This document shows positions 1-5,384 of a stretch of 7,460 nt of DNA, piece by piece. The stretch covers positions 1 to 7,460 of the forward strand of contig SDWK01000573.1 in the NCBI GenBank assembly GCA_004195335.1, written 5' to 3'. The position numbers and the translations under genes were made by a program. The notes under the pieces were generated by a model. The model did no database searches. It had not been told where the DNA came from and saw only the letters and a list, made by a program, of their open reading frames with translations. Positions within the stretch are counted from its first letter, which is position 1; each line of letters begins with the position of its first letter. The stretch comes from Shewanella sp. GTDB taxonomy: Bacteria > Pseudomonadota > Gammaproteobacteria > Enterobacterales > Shewanellaceae.

Positions 1-8
1 ATATTGGT

Positions 9-14
9 CTCCTT
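9..14 (-). promoter_or_regulatory. Shine-Dalgarno of a gene starting off the left edge, minus strand
   Basis: Read on the minus strand this is AAGGAG, followed after six bases (ACCAAT) by AT at positions 2-1, the last bases of the window. If the next base outside is G, this is an ATG start with an almost ideal ribosome binding site. That would make bases 1-99 a divergent intergenic region between an unseen minus-strand gene and sixA. The forward frames through this stretch give only short unrecognisable tails (stops at 51, 55 and 89), which fits non-coding DNA. The start codon itself is not visible, so this is inference. Confidence 0.4.
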
Positions 15-72
15 ATCTGGCTTTGGCAAATGTCTCTTCGTCTATTCGACTAATTAATAACTTATTTTTGGT

Positions 73-100
73 TTGTCCTAACTGTGTTTAAGGCTACAAT
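73..100 (+). promoter_or_regulatory. sigma70-like promoter for sixA
   Basis: A -35-like TTGTCC (73-78) is followed after 16 bases by a -10-like TACAAT (95-100, five of six consensus positions). Transcription would start near 107, giving a leader of about 35 bases to the ATG at 142. The -10 box overlaps the TTG at 100, which argues against translation starting there. Prediction from sequence only; the -35 matches four of six positions. Confidence 0.4.
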
Positions 101-141
101 TGGCGTATAAAGAAATAAGAAAAATGAGTAGCGAGAGTAGT

Positions 142-612
142 ATGCAGCTATTTTTAATGCGACATGGTGAAGCGGGTTATCTTGCTCATTCTGATAGAGA
201 GCGAGTGCTTACAGAGACTGGACGTTACCACACCTCACAGATGAGTAACTGGTTGGCGAGAACGGTTACTGAGTTCGATCTCGTCTTGGTCAGCCCCTAT
301 TTAAGAGCGCAACAGAGTTGGCAAGAAGTGAGTAAACACTTTCCTGAGCCCAGAAAGTGGTTAGTGCTCGACGAATTAGTTCCCTCCGGCGATCCAAGTA
401 CGGCGGCCGATTTAACGCTTGCTTATGCCGAGCAATATAAGGCTGATAAGGTGTTGGTGATTGCTCACATGCCTCTGTTGGGGTATATGGTCAGTGAGTT
501 AGTGGCAGGAACTGAGCCGCCTTTATTTGCAACCTCAGGTTTGACCTTAATCGATAAGCATTGTGAGCAAGCGTCGTTGGTGTGGCAGCATAATCCTCAC
601 ACTGTAAGTTAG
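142..612 (+). CDS. sixA: phosphohistidine phosphatase SixA
   Basis: SixA is a small cytoplasmic histidine phosphatase that removes phosphate from phosphohistidine on signalling proteins; in E. coli it acts on the ArcB HPt domain and on NPr of the nitrogen PTS (established for the family). The 156-residue product opens MQLFLMRHGE, so the catalytic RHG signature sits at residues 7-9 (His8 nucleophile). SPYLRAQQ holds the second conserved arginine (Arg55), and IAHMPLLGY carries the second histidine (His109). Length matches E. coli SixA (about 161). The frame stays open upstream to a TTG at 100 and has an ATG at 124. I prefer ATG 142 because it places the RHG exactly as in E. coli and because the predicted promoter excludes the TTG. 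The ribosome site (GCGAGAG) is weak. The gene faces smrB tail to tail, as in enterobacteria. Confidence 0.93.
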   Translation: MQLFLMRHGEAGYLAHSDRERVLTETGRYHTSQMSNWLARTVTEFDLVLVSPYLRAQQSWQEVSKHFPEPRKWLVLDELVPSGDPSTAADLTLAYAEQYKADKVLVIAHMPLLGYMVSELVAGTEPPLFATSGLTLIDKHCEQASLVWQHNPHTVS

Positions 613-616
613 TCCT

Positions 617-637
617 GAGCTACGAGCTACGAGCTAC
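617..637. repeat. three tandem copies of the heptamer GAGCTAC
   Basis: Three perfect head-to-tail copies of GAGCTAC begin four bases after the sixA stop codon; the next bases (GAA) break the pattern. It lies outside any reading frame I would annotate, so phase variation of a protein is unlikely. Its position resembles the GTTAG-rich repeat right after the last gene of the window. Confidence 0.8.
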
Positions 638-656
638 GAAATAAGATATGAGTCAG

Positions 657-698
657 GATGATTCTGAGTTTTGCGAGATGTCGCCAACCAGAATCATC
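657..698. terminator. long hairpin between convergent sixA and smrB, possible two-way terminator
   Basis: A perfect 10-bp inverted repeat (GATGATTCTG at 657-666, CAGAATCATC at 689-698) encloses a second imperfect stem (TTGCGA at 671-676 against TCGCCAA at 681-687, with one bulged C and loop GATG). It sits between two genes that run toward each other, where a bidirectional terminator is expected. No proper T-tract follows on either strand, so classical intrinsic termination is doubtful. It may be a structured 3' end or a repeat-derived palindrome. A looser dyad, ATGGTTC (700-706) with GAACCAT (727-733), follows at once. Confidence 0.4.
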
Positions 699-754
699 TA
701 TGGTTCCCAATCGATTCGTTTGTTTTGAACCATCACTCACGACTTTCAATTCTC

Positions 755-772
755 ACTCTTCCCAACTCTTCC
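755..772. repeat. direct repeat ACTCTTCC, ten-base period
   Basis: ACTCTTCC occurs at 755-762 and again at 765-772, within a pyrimidine-rich tract just beyond the smrB stop codon. On the smrB strand it reads as repeated GGAAGAGT in the 3' untranslated region. No function is evident. Confidence 0.5.
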
Positions 773-786
773 TTGAACAAGTCGTT

Positions 787-1317
787 CTACCTTCTATATG
801 GCACGTCGCCGATATCGATAAGTACCAATAGTGCCGCATCGCCACCCCATTCTTTAGGGGCTTTATGAAAGGCCATCACATGAGGGTGCTGGGCTAACCA
901 CATGGGAATGTTTTGCTTCAGAATGCCGGTACCATGTCCATGCATCACACAGCAGCAATGGGATTGTTGCCTTATGCATGCCTGAATTAATGCTGCCAGT
1001 TCAAGTTTGGCTTCTGATTGCCGCAGACCATGAAGGTCGAGTAACAAGTCCGGTTGGTAATCGCCCCGACGTAATCGTTTTACCTCAAAGCTGTCCACGT
1101 CATCTCGACTCCAACGCATGGCGCCTTCATCGGGAAGGTGAGGTTGATAAGTATCTGAAAAATAGCTGTCGGCGTGAAGCTGTTGCTCTTTATCTTCTAT
1201 CTGTTTTTTATCTTTTGAAGGCATTCTAAAATGACGCTTATCCTGCTTCAAGGGTTTAATCCCTTCAGTTAGCGTCGAAAACAGTGCTTGATCTTCGGTG
1301 TTAATTTTTTTGTTCAT
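787..1317 (-). CDS. smrB: ribosome rescue endonuclease SmrB
   Basis: SmrB (YfcN) is recruited to collided ribosomes and cuts the mRNA between them, which lets stalled ribosomes be rescued (established for E. coli). The 176-residue protein (E. coli about 183) has a charged, basic N-terminal region (1-85) with no predicted membrane segment, matching the ribosome-binding tail of the family, then a C-terminal Smr domain (about 88-170). The domain shows the DLHG motif at 94-97 (LLLDLHGLRQ), the HGHGTG motif at 126-131, and the WLAQHPHVMAFHKAPKEWGGD stretch ending in LLVLIDI, seen in enterobacterial SmrB. Three consecutive cysteines (121-123) lie just before the HGHG motif. The ATG at 1317 has a weak TTGAGA site upstream. 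The gene is divergent from prmB and convergent with sixA, as in E. coli. Confidence 0.93.
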   Translation of the reverse strand: MNKKINTEDQALFSTLTEGIKPLKQDKRHFRMPSKDKKQIEDKEQQLHADSYFSDTYQPHLPDEGAMRWSRDDVDSFEVKRLRRGDYQPDLLLDLHGLRQSEAKLELAALIQACIRQQSHCCCVMHGHGTGILKQNIPMWLAQHPHVMAFHKAPKEWGGDAALLVLIDIGDVPYRR

Positions 1318-1368
1318 ATCTCAATTTACTGTTCTGGGCTGTCGATTTGAACGCCGTAGCTGTGCTTG

Positions 1369-1398
1369 ATTAAGCAGCTATTAGCAACTATGAGTCAA
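1369..1398 (-). promoter_or_regulatory. candidate smrB promoter
   Basis: On the minus strand TTGACT (1398-1393, five of six consensus positions) is followed after 18 bases by CTTAAT (1374-1369, four of six). Transcription would start near 1362, about 45 bases before the smrB ATG. A 7-bp dyad (ACTATGA at 1387-1393, TCATAGT at 1400-1406) lies across the -35 element and could be an operator. Prediction only. Confidence 0.35.
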
Positions 1399-1406
1399 AT
1401 CATAGT
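1387..1406. promoter_or_regulatory. inverted repeat in the smrB-prmB divergent region
   Basis: ACTATGA (1387-1393) and TCATAGT (1400-1406) form a perfect 7-bp inverted repeat around a six-base centre (GTCAAA). Two-fold symmetry of this spacing is typical of dimeric regulator sites, and it overlaps the candidate smrB -35. I do not recognise the motif as the site of a known regulator. Confidence 0.35.
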
Positions 1407-1468
1407 GATTAATTATCTATTCCTCCCCCTATTTTATTGAATCCGATGCCATATGAATAGAGTTCAGT

Positions 1469-1474
1469 TACAAT
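1469..1474 (+). promoter_or_regulatory. candidate -10 element upstream of prmB
   Basis: TACAAT matches five of six positions of the sigma70 -10 and lies 30 bases before the TTG of prmB. There is no convincing -35 at the usual distance. If used, transcription would start close to 1481, within or just after the AAGGTGG ribosome site of the minigene, so a more distant promoter is at least as likely. Confidence 0.2.
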
Positions 1475-1488
1475 AAGGTGGAATTATC

Positions 1489-1500
1489 ATGCTGGAGTGA
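1489..1500 (+). CDS. three-codon minigene (Met-Leu-Glu-stop) leading into prmB
   Basis: ATG CTG GAG TGA is preceded by AAGGTGG (1475-1481), one base off the ideal AAGGAGG, with seven bases between. It therefore has a better initiation site than prmB itself. It is in the same frame as prmB, ends three bases before the TTG, and contains the GGAG (1493-1496) that acts as the prmB Shine-Dalgarno. Ribosomes terminating at the TGA would sit on the prmB start, which suggests coupling by re-initiation or titration of initiation. Whether it is translated is inference; it could be a chance ATG. Confidence 0.35.
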   Translation: MLE

Positions 1501-1503
1501 GTT

Positions 1504-2448
1504 TTGGATAAGATTTTCGTAGATGAAGCTGTGACTGAATTGAGTACAATTGGTGATATGCTGCGCTGGGCTGTTAGTCGTTTTAATGATGCCAATATTT
1601 ATTATGGTCATGGAACTGATAATGCGTGGGATGAAGCAATTGCGCTGGTCTTTCATGCCCTACATTTGCCTGAAGAGATTGGACAGCAAGTCATACTTTC
1701 AAACCTTACCAGCTCAGAGAAGCATAAGATTGTAGAGCTTATCATTCGCCGAGTCAGAGAGCGTTTACCCGTTCCTTACCTGACTAACAAAGCGATGTTT
1801 GCCGGACTGGAGTTCTTTGTCGACGAGCGAGTGCTGGTTCCTCGTTCTCCTATTGCAGAGATGATAGCGAATCGTTTTAGCCCTTGGTTATATAATAAGC
1901 CGGTTAACCGCGTACTCGACTTGTGTACGGGCAGTGCCTGTATTGCTATCGCCTGTGCTTATGAGTTTGAGGATGCTGAAGTTGATGCATTAGATATCAG
2001 CACCGACGCACTCGACGTGGCACAGATAAATATCGAAAACTTAGGGGTTATGGATAGGGTTTTCCCTATGGAGTCGAATCTATTTTCGGCTATCCCTAAA
2101 GGCCCACATTACGATCTTATCGTATCAAACCCGCCATATGTCGATGCCGAAGATATTGGCGATATGCCGGATGAGTATCACCATGAGCCAGAGATCGGTT
2201 TAGCATCAGGCAGAGATGGATTGGAACTGACTAAACGCATTTTGGCTAATGCCGCCGACTACCTTACAGAAGAGGGAGCACTGGTTGTTGAAGTGGGTAA
2301 CTCTATGGTGCATCTTATCGAGCAATTCCCTGATGTTCCTTTTACTTGGGTAAGCTTTGAGCATGGTGGTGATGGTGTGTTTGTGTTGACACGTGATCAG
2401 CTCGTTGAAAATGAATCACTTTTCGCTATCTATAAAGATAGAGAATAA
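1504..2448 (+). CDS. prmB: 50S ribosomal protein uL3 glutamine methyltransferase PrmB
   Basis: PrmB transfers a methyl group from S-adenosylmethionine to a glutamine of ribosomal protein uL3 (Gln150 in E. coli) in the cytoplasm, a modification linked to ribosome assembly. The 314-residue product (E. coli 310) starts [10 protein letters not shown] like the E. coli protein as I recall it. It has an N-terminal substrate-recognition region (1-130), a Rossmann methyltransferase fold with the SAM loop [12 protein letters not shown] (139-150), the acidic DALDIS strand (161-166) and the catalytic NPPY motif (209-212). The start is TTG; an in-frame TGA at 1498-1500 rules out anything upstream. A GGAG at 1493-1496 gives a seven-base spacing. 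A three-codon minigene with a stronger ribosome site abuts it. A strong terminator follows, so prmB is probably transcribed separately from aroC. Confidence 0.96.
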   Translation: MDKIFVDEAVTELSTIGDMLRWAVSRFNDANIYYGHGTDNAWDEAIALVFHALHLPEEIGQQVILSNLTSSEKHKIVELIIRRVRERLPVPYLTNKAMFAGLEFFVDERVLVPRSPIAEMIANRFSPWLYNKPVNRVLDLCTGSACIAIACAYEFEDAEVDALDISTDALDVAQINIENLGVMDRVFPMESNLFSAIPKGPHYDLIVSNPPYVDAEDIGDMPDEYHHEPEIGLASGRDGLELTKRILANAADYLTEEGALVVEVGNSMVHLIEQFPDVPFTWVSFEHGGDGVFVLTRDQLVENESLFAIYKDRE

Positions 2449-2472
2449 TCGACGCTGAGTCGTACTGGTGAT

Positions 2473-2504
2473 AAAAAAGGCTAACGAATATGTTAGCCTT
2501 TTTT
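2473..2504 (+). terminator. intrinsic terminator of prmB
   Basis: A perfect 13-bp stem (AAAAAAGGCTAAC at 2473-2485 with GTTAGCCTTTTTT at 2492-2504) surrounds a six-base loop and ends in six Ts, 24 bases after the prmB stop. The matching A-tract means it could also work on the opposite strand, although no gene there needs it. Confidence 0.93.
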
Positions 2505-2519
2505 AATTCTGTTACTCAA

Positions 2520-2533
2520 AGCCCATTTGGGCT
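2520..2533. promoter_or_regulatory. 14-bp palindrome upstream of aroC
   Basis: AGCCCATTTGGGCT is a perfect inverted repeat (six paired bases each side of TT) lying 15 bases after the prmB terminator and 63 bases before the aroC start. It has no T-tract, so it is not a second terminator. It could be an operator or mRNA hairpin in the aroC leader. I do not recognise it as a TyrR or TrpR box. No strong sigma70 promoter stands out in 2505-2596; the best pair is a weak TTGGGC (2527) and TTAAAT (2550), which would overlap the palindrome. Confidence 0.35.
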
Positions 2534-2596
2534 AATCTCAGACGGTGTATTAAATTCAGAGTATTTCCATAACTAGCTAAAAGGTGAAGAAAACGG

Positions 2597-3691
2597 ATGT
2601 CCGGAAACAGCATTGGTCAGAATTTTGTGGTAACAACATTTGGTGAAAGCCACGGCAAAGCATTAGGGTGCATCATTGATGGATGTCCTCCCGGGCTTGA
2701 ACTTAATGAAGCCGATATGCAGCGCGATCTTGACCGTCGACGTCCAGGTACTTCACGCTATACGACAGCAAGGCGCGAACCTGACGAAGTGCAAGTTCTT
2801 TCGGGGATCTTCGAAGGTAAAACCACTGGCACCTCTATCGGATTGATGATTGAAAATACCGATCAGCGCAGCAAAGATTACTCCAATATTAAAGACCTTT
2901 TCCGACCAGGACACGCCGATTATACCTACCAGCAAAAGTATGGCCTGCGCGATTATCGCGGCGGCGGCCGTTCATCGGCTCGTGAAACTGCAATGCGTGT
3001 GGCTGCAGGCGCGGTGGCAAAGAAATACCTGAAACAAGTTCATGGCATTGAAATTAACGGCTACCTGTCTCAACTTGGCCCGATAAAGGCTGAGACAATA
3101 GATTTTACTCAGATTGAACAAAATGCTTTTTTCTTCCCTGATGTGTCTAAGCTCGATGAACTTGATGAATATATGCGTAAGCTGATTAAAAGTGGCGACT
3201 CTATCGGCGCTAAAGTTAGCGTGGTCGCAACGGGTGTCCCCGTTGGGTTAGGCGAGCCGGTATTTGACAGGCTTGATGCCGAAATCGCCCATGCCCTAAT
3301 GGGGATCAATGCCGTAAAAGGGGTGGAGATTGGCGATGGTTTCGACGTCGTTAATCAGAAGGGTTCAGAGCACCGTGACCTGATGTCACCCGAAGGTTTC
3401 GCTTCTAACCATGCCGGCGGCATTCTAGGCGGAATATCTTCCGGTCAGCCCATCATCGCCCATATAGCGATGAAGCCGACGTCGAGCATCAGTATCCCGG
3501 GTGAAAGTATGACGGCACAAGGCGATGTCGCCGAAGTCGTGACTAAAGGCCGCCACGATCCCTGTGTTGGCATACGCGCGGTACCGATTGCCGAAGCCAT
3601 GCTAGCGATTGTGTTAATGGATCACCTCCTGAGACACAGAGCGCAGAATATGGATGTGAATAGCCAAACACCTGCGATAGGCATGCGTTAA
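2597..3691 (+). CDS. aroC: chorismate synthase AroC
   Basis: AroC is the last enzyme of the shikimate pathway. It converts 5-enolpyruvylshikimate 3-phosphate to chorismate using reduced FMN, feeding aromatic amino acids, folate, quinones and enterobactin-type siderophores. The 364-residue length matches the family (E. coli 361). All three family signatures are present: [12 protein letters not shown] around 13-24, with GESHG at 16-20 (catalytic His19); [15 protein letters not shown] from 124; and [17 protein letters not shown] at 319-335. RPGHADYTY (103-111) supplies the second conserved histidine (His106). The ATG at 2597 has AGGTGA nine bases upstream and fits the usual MSGNSIG N-terminus. 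It keeps the prmB-aroC order of enterobacteria, but a terminator on each side suggests single-gene transcription. Confidence 0.98.
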   Translation: MSGNSIGQNFVVTTFGESHGKALGCIIDGCPPGLELNEADMQRDLDRRRPGTSRYTTARREPDEVQVLSGIFEGKTTGTSIGLMIENTDQRSKDYSNIKDLFRPGHADYTYQQKYGLRDYRGGGRSSARETAMRVAAGAVAKKYLKQVHGIEINGYLSQLGPIKAETIDFTQIEQNAFFFPDVSKLDELDEYMRKLIKSGDSIGAKVSVVATGVPVGLGEPVFDRLDAEIAHALMGINAVKGVEIGDGFDVVNQKGSEHRDLMSPEGFASNHAGGILGGISSGQPIIAHIAMKPTSSISIPGESMTAQGDVAEVVTKGRHDPCVGIRAVPIAEAMLAIVLMDHLLRHRAQNMDVNSQTPAIGMR

Positions 3692-3758
3692 GGCTGTTTT
3701 TATCTAGATTAAGGACGGAGCCCATTTATTCTTTGGATTAAGGGCAATTCTCTCGATT

Positions 3759-3783
3759 AAAGGCGCATTGTGCGCCTTTTTTT
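3759..3783 (+). terminator. intrinsic terminator of aroC
   Basis: AAAGGCGCA (3759-3767) and TGCGCCTTT (3771-3779) form a 9-bp stem around a three-base loop, running into seven Ts (3777-3783), 67 bases after the aroC stop. It is a textbook factor-independent terminator. The preceding spacer repeats GATTAAGG-like words at 3707, 3736 and 3755, with no clear role. Confidence 0.92.
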
Positions 3784-3803
3784 ATACATGAATGTTGTCG
3801 ATA

Positions 3804-3829
3804 AAATCTTAAGATTTACCGCATACGGT
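3804..3829. repeat. two adjacent palindromes before the MITE-like element
   Basis: A perfect 14-bp palindrome AAATCTTAAGATTT (3804-3817) is followed immediately by ACCGCATACGGT (3818-3829, four-base arms around CATA), and then after three bases by the palindromic end of the repeat element (3833-3846). Three palindromes in 43 bases is an unusual density. They may be remains of an older insertion, a preferred insertion target, or protein sites. They are far upstream of the transporter (over 300 bases). Confidence 0.5.
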
Positions 3830-3832
3830 GTA

Positions 3833-4097
3833 ATACCAATTGGTATAAAGATGTGATCGCTCAGAGAGAATTCAGCGCTTCTGAGGCAAGGCAACGAGTG
3901 AAGAGCATAGTTATTCTACGTTTAAGCTCGTTAACACGGCATCGGATGCGCTAAAACTCGCCTTTCAGGAGTGTTTTTGGCTGCCTACTTCTGCGTTGAA
4001 TGACTTCAAAATGGATCACCATTCCTTCAATCATTCGCCTTGAATTAGTTTGCCAAAAAACACTCTGAGTAGAACACTTTCTTATACCGATTGGTAT
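3833..4097. mobile_element. MITE-like palindrome-ended repeat element, about 265 bp, non-coding
   Basis: The left end is ATACCAATTGGTAT (3833-3846). The right end, read inward on the other strand, is ATACCAATCGGTAT (4097-4084). Similarity continues inward: both ends reach CTCAGAG about 30 bases in, with shared AA and GTG..C positions between. Subterminal arms also pair: GAGTGTTTTTGGC (3969-3981) against GCCAAAAAACACTC (4052-4065). Inside are further dyads, such as AACGAG with CTCGTT, GAATGA with TCATTC, and AATGG/CCATT around ATCA. No long reading frame or transposase is present, so it would depend on an enzyme encoded elsewhere. The bases flanking the ends are TA-rich but no unambiguous target duplication can be read. 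The beginning of a second copy is at the right edge of the window. The family name and copy number cannot be judged from here. Confidence 0.65.
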
Positions 4098-4109
4098 AAT
4101 TGGTATAAA
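4090..4109 (+). promoter_or_regulatory. outward-facing extended -10 promoter(s) at the element's right end
   Basis: The nine bases ATTGGTATA occur twice in tandem (4090-4098 and 4099-4107). Each copy creates an extended -10: TGGTATAAT (4092-4100, perfect TG-N-TATAAT) and TGGTATAAA (4101-4109). Extended -10 promoters can work without a good -35, and none is seen upstream. Transcription would start around 4107 or 4116, some 30 bases before the transporter ATG at 4143. Function is inferred from sequence. Confidence 0.45.
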
Positions 4110-4142
4110 ATACAGTTGCCCTCAATATTTAGAATAAAATCA

Positions 4143-5300
4143 ATGAATCAGTCATCTCAAGTTAGCACGCAGTTGCGTTGGATCCGTGCATGTTATTTTT
4201 TCTTCTTTGCCATTCTCGGCGTAATGGTGCCTTACCTTGGCGTCTTCTTTGAAAACCGTGGTTTTAACCCTCAAGAGATAGGCTTCTTGCTGGCCATTTT
4301 AATGGCCACTCGTATCATAGCGCCAAATGTTTGGGCCATGGTGGCGGATAAAACGGGGATGCGTTCGCAACTGGTTAAATGGGGAGCCGCGGCGGCTTCA
4401 GTCTCTTATTTGAGTTTTTTTTATGATGGCAGTTTCACTTATTTAGCCATCAGTTTGAGTATCTATACTTTTTTCTGGAATGCCATTTTAGCCCAGCTCG
4501 AGGTGATAACCCTCGAAACCTTAGGTGAAAATACCTCCCGTTACGGCTCCATTCGCAGTTTCGGTAGTTTAGGTTACCTGGTGTTTGTTGTGAGTGTTGG
4601 TTTTGCTATCAGCCTGTGGGGAACCGAGATTTTACCCTATATCGGCATGATGCTATTTATTGGCTTATTGATCAGTGCCTTGCCGCTGCCATCAGACCGG
4701 GTGGTGGTGAAACATCAGGCTGAAAAGCCAAAGCTGAAAATTGATCGTGCCATATTCTGGTTTCTTATCTCTGCCATCCTGTTACAGATGAGTGCCGGTC
4801 CCTTTTATGGATTTTTTGTCCTCTATCTGAAGCAGTCTGGTTACAGTGAGGCCATCGCGGGCATCTATGTCGCATTCGGTGTGCTGGCTGAGATCCTGAT
4901 GTTTATGATAGCACCGCGTCTACTGGGTCGTTTCGGGGTAAACAGACTATTGATCATCAGTCTGGGGTTCACTGGGGTACGGTGGTTATTGATGGCATAT
5001 TGTGTCGATAACTTTGTATTATTGGGGGTGAGTCAACTCCTGCACGCGTTTACGTTTGGCCTAGTGCATGCCGCCTCCATTCAGTTTGTTCATGGCTACT
5101 TCGATATCAGCCATCGCAGTAAAGGTCAGGCACTGTATGCCAGTTTAAGCTTTGGTGTCGGTGGGGCATTGGGTACTTGGCTCTGTGGTATGATCTGGGG
5201 CGATGGAAGTGGGGCTTCATTGGCCTGGGTTGCGGCGGCGATCTGTGCATTTCTGTCTATGTTGGCTATCTTTTTCATCCCTAAAAAGATTAAGCATTAA
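4143..5300 (+). CDS. MFS transporter, HcaT (3-phenylpropionate permease)-like
   Basis: An inner-membrane major facilitator of 385 residues, close to E. coli HcaT (379). It shows about twelve hydrophobic segments in two halves, split by a polar loop near 183-203 (SDRVVVKHQAEKPKLK). A motif-A-like sequence, MVADKTGMRS (66-75), lies between the second and third segments. The stretch YGFFVLYLKQSGYSEAIAGIYV (from 222) into FGVLAEILMF (245-254) resembles HcaT as I remember it. Transport substrate is unknown; HcaT itself was named by gene context. The frame is open back to a TTG at 4050, but those 31 codons lie in the repeat element and would precede the predicted transcription start, so ATG 4143 is chosen; its ribosome site is weak. 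No terminator follows, so it may be co-transcribed with the NAD-kinase-like gene. Confidence 0.85.
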   Translation: MNQSSQVSTQLRWIRACYFFFFAILGVMVPYLGVFFENRGFNPQEIGFLLAILMATRIIAPNVWAMVADKTGMRSQLVKWGAAAASVSYLSFFYDGSFTYLAISLSIYTFFWNAILAQLEVITLETLGENTSRYGSIRSFGSLGYLVFVVSVGFAISLWGTEILPYIGMMLFIGLLISALPLPSDRVVVKHQAEKPKLKIDRAIFWFLISAILLQMSAGPFYGFFVLYLKQSGYSEAIAGIYVAFGVLAEILMFMIAPRLLGRFGVNRLLIISLGFTGVRWLLMAYCVDNFVLLGVSQLLHAFTFGLVHAASIQFVHGYFDISHRSKGQALYASLSFGVGGALGTWLCGMIWGDGSGASLAWVAAAICAFLSMLAIFFIPKKIKH

Positions 5301-5384
5301 CGCTAATCGCATGCGGGAACAGCACGCTGAAATTTAACTCCGATACTCAGTGGGTATTATCAAATTTTTGTACAAGGACAAGTA

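Noticed and set aside
100..141. TTG (100) and ATG (124) as upstream starts of sixA
   Set aside because: The TTG overlaps a good -10 box and adds residues absent from SixA proteins; ATG 142 gives the family N-terminus MQxFxMRHG.
671..868. Plus-strand frame of 65 codons between sixA and smrB
   Set aside because: No recognisable protein, no ribosome site, and it overlaps the end of the well supported smrB gene.
978..1229. Plus-strand frame of 83 codons opposite smrB
   Set aside because: It is the complement of smrB coding sequence; the product resembles nothing I know.
3853..3866. CRP-like half site TGTGATCGCTCAGA within the repeat
   Set aside because: Only the TGTGA half is present; the second half (TCACA) is missing and the word varies in the other copy.
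3690..4142. Small RNA gene or hidden small protein in the long gap after aroC
   Set aside because: The structure seen is explained by a terminator, short palindromes and the repeat element; no reading frame with a ribosome site is present and nothing resembles a tRNA or known small RNA.
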